This document shows, piece by piece, positions 1-10,673 of a stretch of 64,000 bases of DNA. The stretch's first letter is position 1; each line of letters opens with the position of its first letter. The translations under genes and the position numbers were made by a program. This DNA comes from Microbacteriaceae bacterium. Lineage in GTDB: Bacteria; Actinomycetota; Actinomycetes; Actinomycetales; Microbacteriaceae. The stretch lies in assembly GCA_027491295.1 (NCBI GenBank), contig JAIXWK010000002.1:370032-434031 (forward strand). Direction: 5' to 3'. Under the pieces are notes generated by a model. That model worked only from the letters and a program-made list of their open reading frames with translations. It searched no databases and was not told the DNA's origin.

Positions 1-1
1 C

Positions 2-3000
2 AATGTTTTGGGAACTGGAGTGGTCGCCGGGGATAGGACGGGAGTCAGTAGCCTGAGCTCCACGAATCTCACAATCGACAGAACACCGCCTACGGTTGTG
101 AGCTCAGTATTTAATCCAACCGCCACCGCTGGCCAGCTTGAAGTAGTCATGACTTTCAGCGAGACCGTCTCGAGCACTGTTGATTGGTCCGCATTTACCT
201 TTTCCGGAACCTCAGTTGGTTGGAACTCCCAATCGGCAGTGATTTCGGGCAAGACCCTTAGGTTCTTGATTTCCAATTCCAGCCTGGTGGATGACACGGT
301 TCTGAACTACTCCCTCTGGACAGGCTTCGTAAAAGACCTAAATGGCAACGCCCTGGTCGCATCTCACATGGATTCGTTGGCAATCGACGTTGACCCCGTT
401 GCAGCGACAATAAGTAGTTCTGTCACAACATTCTCGAGTTCCGTGACAGTCGAAGTTAACTTTGCTGCTCCGGTCACTGGATTGGCAGCGGGCGATTTCT
501 CCTTTGCCTCCAACACCACCGGCTGCTCGATAACCGGACTAACCGGCTCTGGCAGCAGTTACCAACTAACGGTTGGCACCTGCACCGCCGGCGGCGCAGG
601 GCAGTTCCAGCTAGCTCTAACTGGCAGTGCTGCGGTATCGCTCCTTGGTGCTCCATCTCCTCTGACAAGGATATTGGGGCCAACAATTTCCTACGATGCC
701 AAAGTTCCAGTAGCCGGCCTGGTCAGCAAGACGATTTCGGGCACTGTTGCCAGTTATGTAATCAGCTTCTCCGAGCCAATTACTGGTCTTGATGCTTCAA
801 GAATTTCGATTAGCCACTCTGTTCCAGGCGGGGCGAGCGGATGGTCTATTTCAAGTTTTGTAGACCTTGGCAACAATTACTACAGCTTCACCGTGAACAA
901 TTCCGCCGCCCCTAATGGAACGGTTTCCTTTAGCTTTGCCGCGGGGGTTACAGACCTCGTTGGAAATGCATTGACCTCACCGACCGTTGGGGCTGGATCT
1001 GTTCTAACTCTGGAGAATCTCCCAACCTTCAACCCCGGTGCCGGTGGACCAATCGCAAAGGTCGGCACCAAGATCGCGCCAGCTTTCGATTTGAATTCTA
1101 GAAACCTCGGAAACTATGGAATTCGAATCGAGATCACAAATGCTCAGGCCGGTGACACCCTTGCGTTCACTAATCAGTCAGGCATAACCAAGGGTGCAGA
1201 TTCCACAAACACCGTTCTTTTCCTTGAGGCCTCCAGCCAGCTTTCTGACGCAACATGGGAAACCGCAATTCAGAGCATTGTCTTCAGCACTTCCAGTACT
1301 ATGACGGTTTCCAGAAACATCCAGTACCACCTGAAACCAGTCAAGGGTTACGACTACACCACTGGCACATACTTCAAGTTTGTGCCTGACGCCGGTGCCT
1401 TGGGCCTCGCTTCCGCACAAACCAGGGCCGCTACCCAGTATTGGTTTGGAATGCAGGGTTATCTCGCTACCCCGACCAGCCTTTCTCAGCAGAAAGCGCT
1501 GCTAGCAGCAGCGCCAACTTCTGGTGCAGCGGCAACCGCAATGTACTGGATTGACATGTTCAACAACACGGGCACCCAAATTGGGATGAACAACAACGGC
1601 ATCGCAAGAGACCTTGCTCTCGATTCGTCCTTTGCTTCTTGGAGTCCAGGCGAACCGAATAACGGCGGAGACCAGTTTGTTCACGTCTACGGCAGCGCAG
1701 ACTCCTGCAACTGGAATGACGTCGATTCAATCGGATCCTCTGTTACCGGTTACGTAGTCGAATATGGCTTGCGCGCCGGAGACCCAACTCCTGATGCGAT
1801 GATTCTCACCCAAACTCACACTCCAGATTTCTCCAACCCATATGTGACTAGAGTTTCTGGAATCAACGGTGACTACCAGCGCGGTGATGCTGTTGAAATC
1901 TCCGTGCAGTTCAACAAGGCGGTTGTTGTTGCTGGCACAAATGCCACCGAGTCCAAAATAGAAGTGCTTCCTGGGGTATTCGCAGAGTACCTTTCAGGTT
2001 CGGGAACCAGCGTTTTGAAGTATCGCCTTGTGGTCCCAGCCGGCGCTACCAGCTCAGATTTGAGCTACGTTGCCACCTCAAGTTTGACCGTGGGATCTAG
2101 ATCAATCACAGACATGATTGGCAACCCAGCCGATCTGACATTGCCCGCCCCGGGAACTGCTAACTCTCTGATCTCGCAGTCAAACGTTGCGATTAACGGC
2201 AGTGTTCTTGGCGTCAGGTTGAGCGTGCCCTCAACATCGAGCACTCAGGCCAATGTGGTCTTTGTGATTTCCTCTGCTGTTGCTTTGAACTGCAATTCGT
2301 TGAGCGCTGCCGACTTTACTTTCACCAACCTAAATTCCAGCTCATTCGCTGTTAGCCCATCTGGCAACTCGACTAGTTGCACCATCACTTTGCCGCACAG
2401 CATTCCAAAGGCATCTTTTGGAACGGCAACCCTTGCCGCATCCTCCTCTTTCCAGATTGCAACTTCAGATAGCGCGACCTATAGTGCGCTAACCATTATT
2501 GGAAACACCATCGCCGTAACCAACCCCGCCGACCCTGGTAAGGGTGAGGTGATTTTGGATGAGACCGGACTTAACGGCAGACAGCGTCCAAGCACGCTAG
2601 TAAAGCAAGATCCGACCGGACTCTTCCCAGGCGCAAGCTCGGGTGCCAAGAATCTACTTGCGGGTAGAAACGTTATTTCTCCTCCTGCCGGAGCAACTCT
2701 GCCCGAGCTGGAGATTATGGGTGACTTCCGTCAGCTTGCCAATATGAATGAAACTGTCACCGCTCGCAGAGAAAAGGTCATCCGCGCCGGTGATTCCGTC
2801 ACTGCCAAGATGATGGTTCCATCGGCTCAGGCATCGCAGTACAAAGTCTTGAGCTACATGAATGTGAACAGTGGATTTATCTACTCGGGCGAGAAGGACT
2901 TTGATCCAAGCGGTGAAGTAGCTTCAGACCCACTGGTTTTCACCGAGCCGGGCCAGTATTTCATTCGCATGTATGTGGTGGCAAAGACTGCCGTCTCTGG

Positions 3001-5014
3001 CACCGACTACCCCAGCCCTGTGAACTCTGGTTACTTTTTCAACTTTGTCAGCGTGAACAGCGTCCCGAGCTACATTTCCCAGGCCCAGCTGGACGCCATC
3101 AACAGCAAGCAATCTTTAGAGCTGGTTCTGATCATCGAGGCTGGCGACACAGTCCCAGTGGCTGTGACACCTGCTCCTGCGCAGGTGAGTCCAGTTGTGC
3201 CGGTTGTTCCAACCGCAACCGCCTCGCCAACGCCAACTGTTACTCCGAAGCCAACGCCAACGGCAACCCCTTCTGTCACGCCAAAGCCAACACCGTCCGC
3301 CAAGCCAACGGTAAAGCCAACGCCATCGGCCACTCCAACCATCACTCCAACGCCTTCGGCAACCCCATCTGCGACTGCTACTCCGACCCCTACGCCTTCC
3401 CCCACTGAGTCCGAGGATGAAGTTGTAGCGGCTCCAGAAAGCACGCCTGCACCAGAAGCTCCTGCCGCTGTGGAGAACTTGGTTGCAACAATTGACCTCT
3501 TTGAGACTTTTGGCGTGCTGAGCGAACTAGGCGCTCCGGTTGCGGACCCCGCTCTTGGTGCCTCCGGTGACGATGACGCTGCCCCGGTCGCTTTTGATCC
3601 AATGGGAAGCGAAGAAAGCATTCAGGCCGTGATGGCCAAGACCACCCAGGCAGTCGCGATTGTGGCGGGTATTGCCGCCGCTGCCGCGGCAGCGGCTGGA
3701 GCAGCTTCGGCAGCGGGCGCTGCCAGCAGTGCTGCCGGGTCCTCAGTCCGAGTTACCACAGCCCCTGAAACCTCCGGCTCTGGCCCGAGTGACTCTGGAG
3801 ACAGCGGTGAAATTGCCGAGCTTGAAATTGCTCACGACCAGATTCAGCTTGAGAAAACAGGTTGGGGCGATCGCCTTGCCATTTGGGCGATACCGGCACT
3901 GACATTCTTGGATCGACTCTCCAACCGTTTGACGGTTTGGTTTGCCCCATTTAGTCCAATGCTTTCTAAGGTGACAAACGATGGCGCTTACCTTCGCGCC
4001 ATGTTTGGATCAACCACCTTGCTGCTTCCGGTAGCGGGCTTTGCGGTTGCAATTGCCGCCGTTGCAGACAACGGTGGTCAGATCCTTACCCCGAGCTGGG
4101 AGCTGCTGCTTGTCATCGCGCTGATCGGCATCCTGGATGCCTTTGGTGGATTTGTTGCGGTAGTTACTTTTGCCATTGGTTCGCTTCTCACTCAAGGATC
4201 GATGCCTGAGCTTTCGGATTGGCGACTTTTGATTGCGGTAGTTGTGATTGGTGTTGGACCAGCACTTTTGACCACCGCGTTTAGACAACTTCGTAAGCTA
4301 CCGGCACATGACAGCTCCGAGTGGTGGGAGCGCCTCAGTGACCTAGCAGTTGCGCCATTTATGTCGGGCTGGTCTATCGCGACCATGGTGAGCGTGCTAC
4401 CTGCGGTTACTGGATTGACCGTGAATGCTGCCAACCACGTTTTGGACTTCGGTATTTGGGTTGCGGCGTTTGCAGTGCTGAGAGTGGTCCTCGAAGAGGT
4501 TGTAGCGCGCTACTACCCTGCGCGACTGGATCGCATTAACCCGACCCACATCCCGGATTCACCACTAGCTCAGAAGCTCGTGGCACTAGGTGCAAGGTAT
4601 GCGCTCTGGGTGCTGTTCACCGGCGCTCTTATTGGAAACTCGTGGCAGTCCTGGGTTGGTTCGGCACTGTTTATCTTGCCAACCGTCATCGGCTGGTACC
4701 AGGACCGTTTCCCCAACGTGCCATGGCTTTGGAGAATCCTGCCATCCGGTATTCCAGGACTTGCCTTCTCGATCGTCTTGGCGTCTCTAACCACAGCTTT
4801 GGTGGGTCAGTTCTTGGGTGTGAACAGGGACTTTGCAGAGTGGGCGTTTGTGCTGCTGCCACTTCCGCTGCTGCTAATTAGCATTCTGACGATGTTTGGC
4901 CGCTTCGGTAGGACTCAGGATGAAGAGCGTCCAATCAAGAAGGTGGTCTGGCTTTACCGCGTTGGTGGAGTTGTGATGCTGCTTCTCACACTCCGCTTGG
5001 TTGGAATCATCTAG
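2..5014 (+). CDS. Giant Ig-like/C-type-lectin surface protein with polytopic membrane C-terminus (5' partial)
   Basis: The frame is open to the left edge, so the true start lies outside the window. Counting residues from the TTG at base 8, the protein has several Ig-like repeats ending in 'D..GN.L' (SbsA-like, roughly residues 28-120, 130-225, 235-335 and 610-720). A C-type-lectin-like domain follows at about 450-592, with the motifs SPGEPNN and WND. A Pro/Thr/Ser linker lies at about 1050-1140 and an Ala-rich segment near 1212-1245. The last ~340 residues hold about ten hydrophobic helices, starting near residue 1335. The exterior part suggests adhesion or carbohydrate binding. Fusing such an ectodomain to a multi-pass membrane domain is unusual, and no LPXTG motif is present. 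Function is unknown; cell-surface location is inferred. pyrE follows after 24 bp. Confidence 0.75.
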   Translation, partial: NVLGTGVVAGDRTGVSSLSSTNLTIDRTPPTVVSSVFNPTATAGQLEVVMTFSETVSSTVDWSAFTFSGTSVGWNSQSAVISGKTLRFLISNSSLVDDTVLNYSLWTGFVKDLNGNALVASHMDSLAIDVDPVAATISSSVTTFSSSVTVEVNFAAPVTGLAAGDFSFASNTTGCSITGLTGSGSSYQLTVGTCTAGGAGQFQLALTGSAAVSLLGAPSPLTRILGPTISYDAKVPVAGLVSKTISGTVASYVISFSEPITGLDASRISISHSVPGGASGWSISSFVDLGNNYYSFTVNNSAAPNGTVSFSFAAGVTDLVGNALTSPTVGAGSVLTLENLPTFNPGAGGPIAKVGTKIAPAFDLNSRNLGNYGIRIEITNAQAGDTLAFTNQSGITKGADSTNTVLFLEASSQLSDATWETAIQSIVFSTSSTMTVSRNIQYHLKPVKGYDYTTGTYFKFVPDAGALGLASAQTRAATQYWFGMQGYLATPTSLSQQKALLAAAPTSGAAATAMYWIDMFNNTGTQIGMNNNGIARDLALDSSFASWSPGEPNNGGDQFVHVYGSADSCNWNDVDSIGSSVTGYVVEYGLRAGDPTPDAMILTQTHTPDFSNPYVTRVSGINGDYQRGDAVEISVQFNKAVVVAGTNATESKIEVLPGVFAEYLSGSGTSVLKYRLVVPAGATSSDLSYVATSSLTVGSRSITDMIGNPADLTLPAPGTANSLISQSNVAINGSVLGVRLSVPSTSSTQANVVFVISSAVALNCNSLSAADFTFTNLNSSSFAVSPSGNSTSCTITLPHSIPKASFGTATLAASSSFQIATSDSATYSALTIIGNTIAVTNPADPGKGEVILDETGLNGRQRPSTLVKQDPTGLFPGASSGAKNLLAGRNVISPPAGATLPELEIMGDFRQLANMNETVTARREKVIRAGDSVTAKMMVPSAQASQYKVLSYMNVNSGFIYSGEKDFDPSGEVASDPLVFTEPGQYFIRMYVVAKTAVSGTDYPSPVNSGYFFNFVSVNSVPSYISQAQLDAINSKQSLELVLIIEAGDTVPVAVTPAPAQVSPVVPVVPTATASPTPTVTPKPTPTATPSVTPKPTPSAKPTVKPTPSATPTITPTPSATPSATATPTPTPSPTESEDEVVAAPESTPAPEAPAAVENLVATIDLFETFGVLSELGAPVADPALGASGDDDAAPVAFDPMGSEESIQAVMAKTTQAVAIVAGIAAAAAAAAGAASAAGAASSAAGSSVRVTTAPETSGSGPSDSGDSGEIAELEIAHDQIQLEKTGWGDRLAIWAIPALTFLDRLSNRLTVWFAPFSPMLSKVTNDGAYLRAMFGSTTLLLPVAGFAVAIAAVADNGGQILTPSWELLLVIALIGILDAFGGFVAVVTFAIGSLLTQGSMPELSDWRLLIAVVVIGVGPALLTTAFRQLRKLPAHDSSEWWERLSDLAVAPFMSGWSIATMVSVLPAVTGLTVNAANHVLDFGIWVAAFAVLRVVLEEVVARYYPARLDRINPTHIPDSPLAQKLVALGARYALWVLFTGALIGNSWQSWVGSALFILPTVIGWYQDRFPNVPWLWRILPSGIPGLAFSIVLASLTTALVGQFLGVNRDFAEWAFVLLPLPLLLISILTMFGRFGRTQDEERPIKKVVWLYRVGGVVMLLLTLRLVGII

Positions 5015-5026
5015 CCGATTCATTGC

Positions 5027-5032
5027 TAGCCT
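5027..5032 (+). promoter_or_regulatory. -10 box TAGCCT of pyrE (leaderless)
   Basis: TAGCCT ends 6 nt before the pyrE ATG, so the expected transcription start coincides with the start codon. The same geometry recurs at about 17 genes in this window. Confidence 0.55.
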
Positions 5033-5038
5033 GAATAC

Positions 5039-5602
5039 ATGACCTTCACCGCACCTGATAAGCCACGTCTTGTTGATCTAATCAAAGAGCTCGCAATTGT
5101 TCACGGCAAGGTAATTCTTTCCTCGGGCATGGAGGCCGACTACTACGTAGACCTTCGCCGAGCAACCCTGCACCACGAGGCTTCTCCTTTGATTGGCAGG
5201 GTCATGCTCAAGCTTTTGGATGACAACGGTTTTGGTGATGTTGATGCAGCCGGTGGTCTGACCATGGGTGCGGACCCAGTCGCCAGCGCACTGTTGCACC
5301 AGGCTGCAGCTCAGGGTCGCAATCTCGATGCCTTTGTAGTTCGCAAGCAGGCCAAGGCACACGGTATGGGCCGCCAGGTTGAGGGGCCAAGCGTTGTTGG
5401 TAAGCGCGTTGTGGTTTTGGAAGACACTTCTACCACCGGTGGATCACCGCTAACCGCAGCTGAGGCCCTAAAAGCAGCCGGTGCGAATGTGGTGGCGGTG
5501 GCAACAGTTGTGGATCGCGACACCGGTGCACGCCAGGCTATTGAGGCCGCGGGCTTTGCCTATTTGACCGCGATTACCCTAGAGGACCTAGGTCTAAATT
5601 AG
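5039..5602 (+). CDS. pyrE: Orotate phosphoribosyltransferase
   Basis: Transfers the phosphoribosyl group of PRPP to orotate, giving OMP in de novo pyrimidine synthesis; cytoplasmic. The 187-residue length is normal for the family. The PRPP-binding signature VVVLEDTSTTGGS is visible around residue 123, and an N-terminal 'KVILSSGMEADYYVDLR' segment is typical of bacterial PyrE. The ATG start sits 6 nt after a TAGCCT -10 box, with no Shine-Dalgarno sequence, so the transcript is probably leaderless. The 3' end overlaps the convergent HAD phosphatase gene by 9 bp. Confidence 0.93.
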   Translation: MTFTAPDKPRLVDLIKELAIVHGKVILSSGMEADYYVDLRRATLHHEASPLIGRVMLKLLDDNGFGDVDAAGGLTMGADPVASALLHQAAAQGRNLDAFVVRKQAKAHGMGRQVEGPSVVGKRVVVLEDTSTTGGSPLTAAEALKAAGANVVAVATVVDRDTGARQAIEAAGFAYLTAITLEDLGLN

Positions 5603-6364
5603 ATCTGCCACCGAGTTCAAAATCTCAGTTGGTCTAAACGGATACTTAGCAATTTCAGTATCGTCCGAGATTCCGGTCATCACCAAGATGGTGTGAAGGC
5701 CAGCTTCGATACCCGCAACAATGTCGGTGTCCATGCGGTCACCGATCATCGCGGTGTCCTCGGAGTGGACATTGATCTTGTTCATTGCGCTTCTGAACAT
5801 CATCGGGTTCGGCTTGCCCACAATGTATGGGGCTTTGCCGGTGGCAGCTGTAATCAAAGCCGCCACCGAACCGGTGGCGGGAAGCGGGCCATCGGCGGAA
5901 GGTCCGGTGACATCTGGGTTGGTGGCAATGAATCTGGCACCCTTACCAATTAGGCGAACCGCCTTGGTTAGGGCCTCGAAGCTTAGGTTTCTGGTTTCGC
6001 CCAAAACCACGTAGTCCGGGTCGACCTCGGTCATCACGTAGCCGATTTCGTGCATTGCGGTGGTTAGGCCAACTTCGCCAATCACAAATGCGGTGCCGTG
6101 CGGTTTTTGAGACTTCACAAAATCTGCCGTGGCAAGTGCTGAGGTGTAGATGCGCTCCTCAGGAACGTCCAGGCCGCCGGATTGCAGCCTGGCCGCCAAA
6201 TCTCTCGGGGTGAAAGCAGAGTTATTGGTCAACACCAGGAACTCGGTGCCTTCGTCCTGCCACTTTTTGATCAGCTCAACAGCGCCAGGAATTGGCATTC
6301 CCTCGTGCCAAAGCACGCCATCCATGTCGGTTAGCCAGTTTTTTACTCTTGTACGCCCAGTCAT
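5594..6364 (-). CDS. HAD-IIA family phosphatase (NagD-like)
   Basis: A 256-residue haloacid-dehalogenase-fold hydrolase. Motif I is DMDGVL near residue 14 (nucleophile Asp plus acid/base Asp), motif II is LTNNS near 45, and the C-terminal GKPNP...MIGDRMDTDI block supplies the catalytic Lys and the Mg-binding Asps. HAD-IIA enzymes of this type (NagD, AraL, PGP-like) dephosphorylate sugar phosphates or nucleotides; the substrate cannot be told from sequence. The gene is divergent from the TrmH-family gene with only 29 bp between start codons. The ATG lies 6 nt after a TAGGCT -10 box. Confidence 0.88.
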   Translation of the reverse strand: MTGRTRVKNWLTDMDGVLWHEGMPIPGAVELIKKWQDEGTEFLVLTNNSAFTPRDLAARLQSGGLDVPEERIYTSALATADFVKSQKPHGTAFVIGEVGLTTAMHEIGYVMTEVDPDYVVLGETRNLSFEALTKAVRLIGKGARFIATNPDVTGPSADGPLPATGSVAALITAATGKAPYIVGKPNPMMFRSAMNKINVHSEDTAMIGDRMDTDIVAGIEAGLHTILVMTGISDDTEIAKYPFRPTEILNSVADLI

Positions 6365-6370
6365 AGCTCA

Positions 6371-6376
6371 AGCCTA
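6371..6376 (-). promoter_or_regulatory. -10 box TAGGCT of the HAD phosphatase gene
   Basis: Read on the minus strand, TAGGCT ends 6 nt before the ATG at 6364. It forms one arm of the inverted repeat 6370-6387, whose other arm is the -10 box of the divergent gene. Confidence 0.5.
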
Positions 6377-6380
6377 GCTT

Positions 6381-6386
6381 TAGGCT
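6381..6386 (+). promoter_or_regulatory. -10 box TAGGCT of the TrmH-family gene
   Basis: TAGGCT ends 7 nt before the GTG at 6394. Together with the box at 6371-6376 it makes a 7-bp inverted repeat (AAGCCTA/TAGGCTT) with a 4-nt centre. Confidence 0.5.
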
Positions 6387-6393
6387 TAGCCCA

Positions 6394-7059
6394 GTGAATG
6401 AAGAAAAAGAAAACGCCACTGGAACCCATGAACAATCCACCTGGGGCGTAGGGCCATACTCGGGAGATCCTGCCAAGGACCCAAACTATTCAAAGTTTGA
6501 CCCAGAGCTTTTGGCAAATGGCGACACCAGAAACGTTATTGATGTCTATCGCTACTGGTCCATGGAGGCGATTGTTGCCGACCTAGATACCAAGCGTCAC
6601 GGCTATCACGTTGCCATCGAGAACTGGCAGCACGATTTGAATATCGGTTCAATTGTGAGAACCGCAAATGCCTTTATGGCAAAAGAAGTTCACATCATCG
6701 GTAATCGCCGCTGGAACCGTCGCGGGGCAATGGTTACCGACCGCTACCAGCACGTCACCCACCGCCCGGATGTTGAGAGCCTTATCGAGTGGGCAAAGAC
6801 CGCAAGCTCTACAGGCGGCAAGCTTCCAATCATTGCAATCGACAATGTTCCGGGCTGCAAGCAGATTGAGAATGTGCAACTGCCAAAAGAGTGTGTATTC
6901 CTATTCGGCCAGGAAGGCCCTGGGCTATCGCAGGCTGCGCTTGATGGTGCAGATATGGTTTTGGAGATTGTTCAGTTTGGTTCCACCAGATCAATCAATG
7001 CATCGGCAGCAGCTGCAATAACCATGCACTCTTGGGTGATGCAGCACGTTTTTAGTTAG
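6394..7059 (+). CDS. TrmH (SpoU)-family RNA 2'-O-methyltransferase
   Basis: A 221-residue SPOUT-fold methyltransferase acting on tRNA or rRNA riboses with S-adenosylmethionine. Family motifs in order are 'NIGSIVRTANA' near residue 88 (motif 1), 'VFLFGQEGPGLS' near residue 168 (motif 2) and 'STRSINASAAAAI' near residue 200 (motif 3, the knot loop). The target nucleotide is not determinable. GTG is chosen because a TAGGCT -10 box lies 7 nt upstream. purA follows after 53 bp. Confidence 0.88.
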   Translation: MNEEKENATGTHEQSTWGVGPYSGDPAKDPNYSKFDPELLANGDTRNVIDVYRYWSMEAIVADLDTKRHGYHVAIENWQHDLNIGSIVRTANAFMAKEVHIIGNRRWNRRGAMVTDRYQHVTHRPDVESLIEWAKTASSTGGKLPIIAIDNVPGCKQIENVQLPKECVFLFGQEGPGLSQAALDGADMVLEIVQFGSTRSINASAAAAITMHSWVMQHVFS

Positions 7060-7066
7060 AATTGTG

Positions 7067-7085
7067 TCAGGGCCATTCGCCCTGA
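7067..7085 (+). other. Hairpin in the purA leader
   Basis: TCAGGGC and GCCCTGA form a perfect 7-bp stem around CATTC, shortly before the purA Shine-Dalgarno (GGAAGGGG). No T-tract follows, so it is not a standard terminator. It may end the upstream transcript or affect the purA leader. Confidence 0.35.
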
Positions 7086-8399
<1,314 letters not shown>

Positions 8400-8413
8400 T
8401 TAGAAACCCTCTA

Positions 8414-8986
8414 ATGGCCGCAAACGGAAAGCCCGAAGATCTGGATGCAATTCCATATCCAGATGAGGCGTTTAATTCCTGGGGTGCTGCCGCGGTTGGA
8501 ATCGACCCACTAGCCGCCAGTTTCACCTCGGTGCCATATCAGCCGGTAAGACCTCACGTGCCGTTCTACCGTTTTGTCTCATACCCAGACATTCTCGATT
8601 TACGCAAAGCGGGATATGAAATGGAGCGCTTCGTTCCGCTGTTTGATCAGCTGGAGGATGTTCGCTATCGCGATGCGTTGATGCTCTCTGCGATGCTGCA
8701 CCACCCGAATCCATCGCTGCCTTGGAACCCAAGACGTGCGAAGGAAATCGAGCTTGATGTCAGAAGCCAATTACACGAACACGGCCTTGGTGAGATTCCA
8801 ACACTACTCAGAAGGTTCTTGGGCAAGGCTTTCCCGAACGACACCGTGAGTTATTTGACGGTTGATCTAACCCATGTCTTTTACTGGGCGTGTGTTGCAG
8901 AGCTAGCAGACGATTTGGTTTGGCGTAATCCAAACTTGGGGTGGAAAGCCGAATACCTCAGGTTCCCGGTTCGAACCCTGGGTTAG
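8414..8986 (+). CDS. Conserved hypothetical protein downstream of purA
   Basis: A 190-residue soluble protein that I do not recognise. It has no signal peptide or membrane helix. It is rich in Trp, His, Pro and Tyr, with 'AMLHHPNPSLPW' near residue 95 and 'DLTHVFYWACVAELADDLVW' near 155. It starts 14 bp after the purA stop and is probably cotranscribed. The stop overlaps the stop of the convergent Nudix gene (TTAG). Codon use looks like that of its neighbours. Confidence 0.7.
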   Translation: MAANGKPEDLDAIPYPDEAFNSWGAAAVGIDPLAASFTSVPYQPVRPHVPFYRFVSYPDILDLRKAGYEMERFVPLFDQLEDVRYRDALMLSAMLHHPNPSLPWNPRRAKEIELDVRSQLHEHGLGEIPTLLRRFLGKAFPNDTVSYLTVDLTHVFYWACVAELADDLVWRNPNLGWKAEYLRFPVRTLG

Positions 8987-9366
8987 CAAAAAGGAATCAA
9001 AATCCTTTTGAGGGCTGGAAGATCCGGCTCTGCCCAGTCCAATTTTGAAAGTTCACTCTCTGGCACCCAACGCAATTCCGAGTGATCAGTTGAGTGGGTT
9101 GGTTTGTCTCCCACAAGGTCGCAGACAAAAGTGACTAAGTCGATATCCCCAGTGGTGGTGCGATCAAACATTCGCCGAACCACAATTTCGACACCTAATT
9201 CTTCTTGAATTTCACGAACGATCGCGTCTTCTAAAGGTTCATTGGCTTCGGGCTTGCCGCCGGGAAACTCCCACTTATTGGCAGCGGCTTTCCAATCACC
9301 ACGTTTAGCGCAGAGATAGTTGTGCTCAGCATCCTGAATGATTGCGGCGACGACCAAAGTTGTCAT
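8983..9366 (-). CDS. Nudix hydrolase, MutT/8-oxo-dGTPase-like
   Basis: A Nudix-fold pyrophosphohydrolase of 127 residues, the usual MutT size. The Nudix box runs from 'GGKPEANEPLEDAI' into 'VREIQEELGV', matching GX5EX7REUXEEXGU. The sequence fits the MutT group, which removes oxidised dGTP or CTP-type nucleotides; the exact substrate is inferred. An in-frame start 24 codons further upstream exists (9438), but the ATG at 9366 is preferred because TATCCT lies 6 nt before it and the N-terminus then begins at the first beta strand. The 3' end overlaps the convergent hypothetical gene by 4 bp. Confidence 0.85.
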   Translation of the reverse strand: MTTLVVAAIIQDAEHNYLCAKRGDWKAAANKWEFPGGKPEANEPLEDAIVREIQEELGVEIVVRRMFDRTTTGDIDLVTFVCDLVGDKPTHSTDHSELRWVPESELSKLDWAEPDLPALKRILIPFC

Positions 9367-9372
9367 GACCAA

Positions 9373-9378
9373 AGGATA
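9373..9378 (-). promoter_or_regulatory. -10 box TATCCT of the Nudix gene
   Basis: On the minus strand TATCCT ends 6 nt before the ATG at 9366. This supports the shorter start over the upstream in-frame start at 9438. Confidence 0.45.
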
Positions 9379-9488
9379 GCTTTGGTCTAAGGGAGGCGTG
9401 ATGGAACTCTGCTCAGTTTGCTTGGACTTTTTCTTCAACTGCGAATGCGAATACTGCGAGTGCTTGGTGAAGAAGGCAAACCTCGAAC

Positions 9489-9971
9489 CTACCGAGGAAG
9501 ATTAGCCTCAATCAGCTCGACGATCTTCTCGTCGTCAGGCTGCATGTTTGGGCGGAAGCGGTGGATCTCGCCGTTTGGTAGCACTAAGTATTTTTCGAAG
9601 TTCCAAAGAACCGGACCTGCAAGACCCATTGCGTCCTTGGTCTTTACCAATTGCTTGTAGAGGTCGTGGCGCTTACGCCCGTTGACATCTGCCTTCTGAG
9701 TCATTGGGAAGGTAACTCCCCAGGTGGTGGAGCAGTACTCGTTGATGGACTCGTTGTCCTTTAGTTCCTGCATGAAAGAGCCCGATGGGACACCCAGCAC
9801 ACTGAAGCCGCGGTCTTGGTATTTCTTTTGCAGCTGCTCGAGCTGTTCATACTGCGGGGAGAGACCGCAGCGCGAGGCGACGTTCACGATTAGCAGGAGC
9901 TGACCTTTGAACTCAGAGAGGTTTCTAGCCTGGCCATTCAGCATGGTCAGTGGCACGTCGTAATTAAGCAT
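9489..9971 (-). CDS. Glutathione peroxidase family protein (Cys type)
   Basis: A 160-residue thioredoxin-fold thiol peroxidase that reduces H2O2 or organic hydroperoxides. The peroxidatic Cys is in 'NVASRCGLSPQY' near residue 36; Cys replaces the selenocysteine of animal enzymes. The tetrad Trp/Asn is in 'WNFEKYLV' near 122. The common 'GFPCNQF' motif is changed to 'GVPSGSF', so the usual second Cys at that place is absent. In actinobacteria the reductant is more likely thioredoxin or mycothiol-linked than glutathione (inference). Confidence 0.88.
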   Translation of the reverse strand: MLNYDVPLTMLNGQARNLSEFKGQLLLIVNVASRCGLSPQYEQLEQLQKKYQDRGFSVLGVPSGSFMQELKDNESINEYCSTTWGVTFPMTQKADVNGRKRHDLYKQLVKTKDAMGLAGPVLWNFEKYLVLPNGEIHRFRPNMQPDDEKIVELIEANLPR

Positions 9972-10010
9972 GTTTTTGATAACCCCTTACGGGGTGAATA
10001 AATTTCAGCC

Positions 10011-10664
10011 CTAAATGTTGGCGAGATTCCCTGTGAGCTTTTGCGCGAGTCTGCGAAGCAGAATCAAGGCGAATGCAAGCCCTAGGCCAAAGATCGTAAA
10101 GCCCAAAATGTAGAGCGCTACACCTGTCTCGCCAACCTCAGCAGGGCTTAGGAACCAGTAAGGCCACTCACCAGCCGTGAAGCCGCGGACGATGCTAAAC
10201 AGCACCCAAATATATGGAAAAACCAAGGTCCAAAGTCCCTTGCGGAAATTGGTCTTTGGTCCCTTCACCGAGAGGATGTAGTCCAGGGTGATCAGGATCG
10301 GTCCATAGGTGTGGATGATTAGGTTCGGTAGGACTGGCCAGGCATATCCAACATCTTCCGGTGCCACGGTGGTGTCACCCAGTAGCAGGTGGTAACCGGC
10401 ACCAATAACGATCATGGCGACTGTTGCACCAAGGCGAATGACATTGAGCCTGCTGGTTTCGGAGCGGTGATTTACCAAATACAGGCCGCTGATAATCAGC
10501 ACAATGCCGGCAAAGATTGCAGAGTCGATTGAGAGTTTGGTGAAGTAATCCCAGGGGCGAAACAGGTTGTTGATGATTCGATCAGTTACCTGCCAAACCA
10601 CGCTGCCGAGAAGTGCTGCGCCAAGCAGCAACCTAAACCAACCAAATACACCTTTGTAATTCAT
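10011..10664 (-). CDS. Pr6Pr-family (FAR-17a/AIG1-like) membrane protein
   Basis: A 217-residue integral membrane protein with about six hydrophobic helices, including 'AIFAGIVLIISGLYLV', 'ATVAMIVIGAGYHLLLG' and 'GVALYILGFTIFGLGLAFALIL'. The sixfold layout with conserved histidines ('YHLLLG', 'IIHTYGPILITLDYIL') fits Pr6Pr proteins, which are related to the AIG1/ADTRP hydrolase fold; physiological function is uncharacterised. It lies 9 bp downstream of the alpha/beta hydrolase gene on the same strand and is probably cotranscribed with it. Confidence 0.75.
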   Translation of the reverse strand: MNYKGVFGWFRLLLGAALLGSVVWQVTDRIINNLFRPWDYFTKLSIDSAIFAGIVLIISGLYLVNHRSETSRLNVIRLGATVAMIVIGAGYHLLLGDTTVAPEDVGYAWPVLPNLIIHTYGPILITLDYILSVKGPKTNFRKGLWTLVFPYIWVLFSIVRGFTAGEWPYWFLSPAEVGETGVALYILGFTIFGLGLAFALILLRRLAQKLTGNLANI

Positions 10665-10673
10665 ACCGAGACA

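Noticed and set aside
3070-3621. Long minus-strand frame with repeated Gly-Val dipeptides
   Set aside because: It is the complement of the Pro/Thr-rich linker of the giant surface protein; low complexity and no ribosome site.
8989-9009. AAAAGGA/TCCTTTT hairpin between convergent genes
   Set aside because: Weak A/T-rich stem inside the end of the Nudix gene with no clear T-tract; could be chance.
9969-9999. ACCCC/GGGGT hairpin upstream of glutathione peroxidase
   Set aside because: Five-bp stem only, too short to support a riboswitch or terminator call.
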